From positions 20,802,247 to 20,866,246 of the forward strand of contig CM055319.2 in the NCBI GenBank assembly GCA_029255685.2: 64,000 nucleotides of DNA. Direction: 5' to 3'. Source of the DNA: Silene conica (lineage: Eukaryota > Streptophyta > Magnoliopsida > Caryophyllales > Caryophyllaceae). Positions 60,458 to 64,000 of this stretch are shown here, piece after piece (within the stretch, counting starts at the first letter, position 1; every line of letters starts with the position of its first letter). Below the pieces are notes generated by a model. It made no database searches. It saw nothing but the letters and a program-made list of their open reading frames with translations, and had not been told where the DNA came from. A program made the translations under genes and the position numbers.

Positions 60458-61886
60458 TGATAGGCTTATCGCGTACCTAACAAAGATACCCTAGGCTTAA
60501 CTAACAAATGAATGTAGATAAGGAAGTAGGGGTCGATCTCAGGGAGACGGTAGATGCAATATGACAAGCTATGGTTAGAATTTTATCAAGGTCGATTCGA
60601 TTGATTGTTTGGTTTGATGATTAAAACGATAACAAATTGAGATGTAAAATAATGATAATAAAAGATCTAGGGAAATAGGTTCACACATGTAAATTAGCAA
60701 TAATAGATGTCGAATTGGGGAAACATATGATCAAAAGTTGTCTAGACTTATTAGCAATTATCTCTCGATTTTATTACTAGTCTTAGAACGATTACTAGCG
60801 GGCTCTCGCACTTACTAGGTCGCGCTACAAAACATGCTTAGCCAAATTCTATCCCCGACTTTCGATCTTAGGAAAAGAATTAACAAGATAACCAATAATT
60901 GTGATCAAGAATCAAAGGTTAACAATACATAACAAGCATGTTATAGAAACAACAAATTAATAATAATAAATCCCAATTCAACAATTATCAATTACTAATC
61001 TAACATGGCTTCCCTAAACCCTAGATTATAAAACTACTCACTCATGATAATATATAAACTAACAAAGATTGATTTAATTAACATAAACATGATAACAATA
61101 TATAAATTGGAATTAAAAAGATAATATAAAAGTAAGGAAAAGAAATTACCAACTTAAGGAAATAAGAACAAGAACTTGATTAATAAGAGTAAAGTAATCT
61201 TCAAATAAAACCCGGAATTAAAACATAAAAGTTGATGATTGATAAACTAAGAACATAAAAGAAACTAGGTTTTTGTAGAATTAGGGAAATGTATGAAAAA
61301 GCATGAGTAAAATGCTCTCTAGTGATGAGTTTAAATACAAAAACTAGCTAGGAAAGTGAAGAGTTGCTCAGTTGCACAATCCCCGAAAATCCGGGGACCA
61401 AACAGTCTTAGGGGGCGCAGCAATTGAGGCCAAGAATTGCTCAGGTATCAAACCCCAAGATTCTGGGGTTTGAACAAGTCTCGGGGGCGCAGCAATTGAG
61501 GCCAATGGCTATCTCGCATCAACCCCGAGATTCTGGGGTTCGAACAGCAATCCGGGGACCTTGCAATCTCTTCTTTTCTTTACTAGTTCTCACTTTCTTT
61601 GCTCAAGTACCAACCAAATTTCATTTCTTCTTCCTCGGGAATGAGTGAATCTTCCCAAAACGCCCTTTCATGGCCAAAACTCGCTCCAAATAGCCTCGTA
61701 GTGTTCGGTGAATGCCAAAATGATAGAAAAATGTCGTAACTTGCTCCGTTTCCTACAAAATGCAACAAAACATGCAAAACACCTACAACACGGAATTAGC
61801 TCATAAAATCACCTCATAAAGTGCAAATTATCATGTAAAGATGAGCTAAAAGAGGGGTGAAAATCATATAAAAATAAGACACATCA
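60458..61886 (-). repeat. Athila LTR 3 (5' LTR of copy 2), 1429 bp
   Basis: Same TG...CA boundaries. The right flank is the ATAAC duplication at 61887-61891, then host hAT-like sequence (CGTCCCCGCCCCACCACC). It appears identical to LTR 1. Confidence 0.95.
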
Positions 61887-62042
61887 ATAACCGTCCCCGC
61901 CCCACCACCTGCCAAAGCTCTACCCATCCCGCCCCAACTGAGGCGGGTGCGGGGCGGTATCCACTTGTACCCGCCCCAATGACATCCCTAATAGTTTCCA
62001 ACTTTGTCCCTCACTTTTCCCTTTTTTTTCAATAGCTCATAT

Positions 62043-63703
62043 TGATGCCCGTCGTTAAGGGTACCAAAGATAAATTTATAATTCCTAACTTTAACAATAG
62101 ATAGTGAAAGTCAGGGTCGAACCACAAGGAGGTGGGGAATGTTTATTGTTTGATGTTTAATGTTTAAAGTAACAATTTTTGAAGGTTTGAATGGTGGTTT
62201 ACTAAGTCTAAGGCAAAGATTAAAAATAAAATAAGTAAATAAAAATGATAATAAAACAATAGTAAAAGAGATGCTAGGATGATCGGGTAATAAATAGCTA
62301 AGGTAATATAAATCCTAAGTCAACATGTATTGCAGTCGCGTAAGGGGTGTAACATATCCTTTCGGTCTATGGTACCTAATAGCTCCTTTCGGCCTATGCT
62401 ATTAGTTCCTAGGTCTCACAATTATTGGGTGTCAACAATAAGGGTGATTCCTAAATCCTAGGTCACATACCTTTTCAGTCTTAAGTAACCTGGCCGTCTT
62501 AAGGTGTAAACCAATGTCCTTCCCGTATCTCTCAATCTTGGGTAGGTCATTACTAACATCCTACAAGTCTCCTTTCAGTCTCATTGTATGGTATTATAGT
62601 CAACAAAGAAAGACGAAACAGAATTCATACGCGAGTGGGTCGACCGACCGGCTATTCCAGTCGGCCGACCACCGCCTTGGTCGACCGACCCATTAATTGA
62701 GTCGGCCGACCACGGCTCTGCTACAGGTCGGTCTCGGAATTTACGTTACCTATGCATATTCATCCCCTACATCCTAACATATGAAATTTAGCTACTCATG
62801 AAGATTGAAACGATAATGAAAATAGTAATAAACATGGAAATTATAAAGAACATCAATCTAAACATGCAATAGAAATAAAGGCTTGGGATTCTAACTTAAC
62901 CGTATGCAATAATTATAAACTAATAATAATAAAACATAAATTAAGAGAGGAATTACCGGAAATAATGATTAAGGCGGAAAAGAACAAGCTTTATTGACTA
63001 ATGTTGAAAGATTGATGAAGAACAAAATATAAAACTAAAGAAAAGTGTTTGATGATTATGGAAAGATTAAAACTAAAACTAGATGTGAGATTTGATAGGT
63101 AAAGCTGAATGAATAACCCTAATCCCGAAATTCGGCTTAAATAGATGGAAATAAAGAGTTTCCCAATGACCTAAACACTTTAATGGGCTTCGTGGAAACT
63201 TCTGGGTCTGTGCTGTGGTCGGTCGACCCAAATAGTAGGTCGGTCGACCTAATTGTCGGGACTGCAGCGCGCGTCGATCTTAAAACAGCTGCCATTTCTT
63301 CGTTACTTATTGTAATCAAGCGATTCTTGCGGCGTTGGAAAGCTAAGAGGATAAGCTTTCACCTCCAACTAGAATCACTCCATTATCAGCTCTAGAACTC
63401 GAGATATAGCGATTTGAAACAGGCTGCAACATCGTGGATCGATTCTTTGTTATATGCACCTTTGCTTATGCTATCTTCAGGCCTTGAAATGTGCGCTAGG
63501 ATTCGTTCCTTCTTGTCCTTAGTCATAAAAAATCCCGAGGGCATAATTTGGTGCAAAATCGTCCCTTTTCCGCATAAATCTGCAAAAGTGCATAAAAATA
63601 CGAAAGTACACGATTGTTGGGAAATAAGGGCTAAAACATAGTAAATGAGCGACCAAATGCGTGTAAAAATAGATGAAAAACATCATAAAATAGACACGCA
63701 TCA
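62043..63703 (-). mobile_element. Solo LTR, 1661 bp, of a second Athila-like family
   Basis: The plus strand begins TGATGCCCGTCGTTAAGG and ends AGACACGCATCA, flanked by the 5-bp duplication CATAT (62038-62042 and 63704-63708). The general build matches the Athila LTRs of this window: TGAT start, ACACGCATCA against ACACATCA end, and a GTCGAACC/GTCGATCTC-like phrase early. Sequence identity is low, so I infer a related family in the same orientation. Interior words include repeated CCTTTCGGYCTATGGTAYCTAA phrases at 62355-62400 and GGTCGACCGACC motifs at 62637-62725 and 63215-63262. The small frames inside are not genes. Confidence 0.75.
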
Positions 63704-63708
63704 CATAT

Positions 63709-64000
63709 TTCTCGATGTTATAATTTGTCTTGATCGGAGGGAGTACATTGATTCTCGTTTCAAACGAGCTATTTCGTTTGAGGTTTTAGACCGCCTTATG
63801 TAATCATTCTTAAGGTAAACTGCAATCATTTAAATTTTGGTCACATTCTTAAGGTAAAATGCAAACATACTAAATATAGAAATAAATAACCATTGATGAA
63901 TATAAGCATAACCCAAAAAAATAATATAATAATTGATCGAAATGAAGGGAATACTATTTAAATTGGGTTACATTTAGCTGTAATGTGATACATATGGCTC
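63709..64000. other. AT-rich sequence with a Stowaway-like end
   Basis: GATCGGAGGGAG followed by TA at about 63734-63747 looks like the right terminus of a Stowaway element whose left part is not identifiable. ATTGATCGAAATGAAGGGAA near 63932 may be another. No gene. Confidence 0.4.

Larger units (their letters stand above)
40427..61886 (-). mobile_element. Tandem Athila-type Ty3/gypsy array: LTR-internal-LTR-internal-LTR
   Basis: Three 1429-bp LTRs start at 40427, 50438 and 60458 and enclose two internal regions of 8582 and 8591 bp. The whole 21,460-bp block is flanked by one 5-bp duplication, ATAAC (40422-40426 and 61887-61891), while the middle LTR has none. Transcription sense is the minus strand: primer binding site left of each right-hand LTR, polypurine tract right of each left-hand LTR. 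The Athila lineage is inferred from the tRNA-Asp primer site, gag style (PHHGL...ITFYNGC), the FMDDFSVYG reverse transcriptase block and extra sequence after pol. The two units are nearly identical, with about ten substitutions plus a few homopolymer changes seen by eye. Confidence 0.92.
35444..61990. mobile_element. hAT-like element split by nested retrotransposons (26.5-kb span)
   Basis: Left end TAGGGATGTCATTGGGGCGG and right end CCGCCCCAATGACATCCCTA are perfect 20-bp inverted repeats. Each is flanked by the same 8-bp duplication ATAGTTTC (35436-35443 and 61991-61998). Removing the solo LTR (36107-39624), the Athila array (40427-61886) and one copy of each 5-bp TSD leaves about 1.56 kb. 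The remaining sequence has CGGTTCAGGT-type arrays, a CCCCGCCCCACCACCCATGG tandem (40024-40120, again near 40385 and 61895), and an ~80-bp internal duplication (ACCATAATTTCCGTAACAAT) around the solo LTR site. No transposase is encoded. TTTTGCCAGGTCTA at 39984-39997 looks like the end of a further hAT MITE whose start I cannot locate. Confidence 0.8.

Noticed and set aside
63183..63641. Small frames inside the right-hand solo LTR
   Set aside because: They lie within LTR sequence flanked by a clear 5-bp duplication and show no domain.

Overview
The window looks like nuclear DNA of a flowering plant, almost certainly a eudicot. The evidence is spliced genes with GT-AG introns, a plant NAC transcription factor, Stowaway, Tourist and hAT-type miniature transposons, a Helitron, L1-type LINE debris and a complete Ty3/gypsy (Athila-type) retrotransposon array. 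I cannot fix the species from sequence alone. Only two host genes are visible, a TRM5-type tRNA methyltransferase (14.4-22.0 kb, +) and a NAC factor (22.8-24.1 kb, -). They are convergent, with about 0.8 kb between their stop codons.

Layout. 0-8.7 kb is transposon debris: a Tourist-like end, a CACTA end, a 1.35-kb hAT-like element with perfect 8-bp target duplications (TSDs), a small Tourist MITE, a minisatellite, a TIR element with a small spliced ORF and a GTAC-rich interior, and another Tourist-like element. A 3.26-kb hAT-like element (8875-12134, TSD ACCCAACC) sits just upstream of a plausible 5' UTR exon of TRM5 and carries telomere-like repeats and five to six copies of a ~193-bp tandem repeat. 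TRM5 has 11 coding exons. Its intron 1 holds an antisense LINE fragment, and the exon 4/intron 4 junction lacks a canonical in-frame donor. 24.1-35.4 kb is AT-rich intergenic DNA with seven Stowaway-like MITEs (one nested in the Helitron), a Tourist MITE, a LINE 3' fragment, a 449-bp hAT MITE and a 1.3-kb non-autonomous Helitron.

The right half is a nest of insertions. An hAT-like element (35444-61990, 8-bp TSD ATAGTTTC, about 1.56 kb of its own sequence) was split by a 3.5-kb solo LTR (TSD CCATA), which itself contains a 648-bp hAT MITE (TSD GTTTTGAT). It was split again by a 21.46-kb Athila-type array with the order LTR-internal-LTR-internal-LTR, flanked as a whole by one 5-bp TSD (ATAAC). 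The three LTRs are 1429 bp each and nearly identical, so the array is young. Each internal region has a tRNA-Asp primer binding site, a single gag-pol reading frame on the minus strand, a short extra ORF in the env-like position and a polypurine tract. Both gag frames share an in-frame TGA at codon 24. Copy 1 also has a 1-bp frameshift in integrase, while copy 2 is open through integrase but has lost a conserved Asp. A second, related solo LTR (62043-63703, TSD CATAT) lies to the right.

I found no new gene-encoded system that I can defend. The most informative observations are the three-LTR array with its shared stop codon, an inverted hairpin module present in both the LTR and the post-pol region, the directly oriented subterminal arrays of several hAT-like elements, and the odd TRM5 splice junction.
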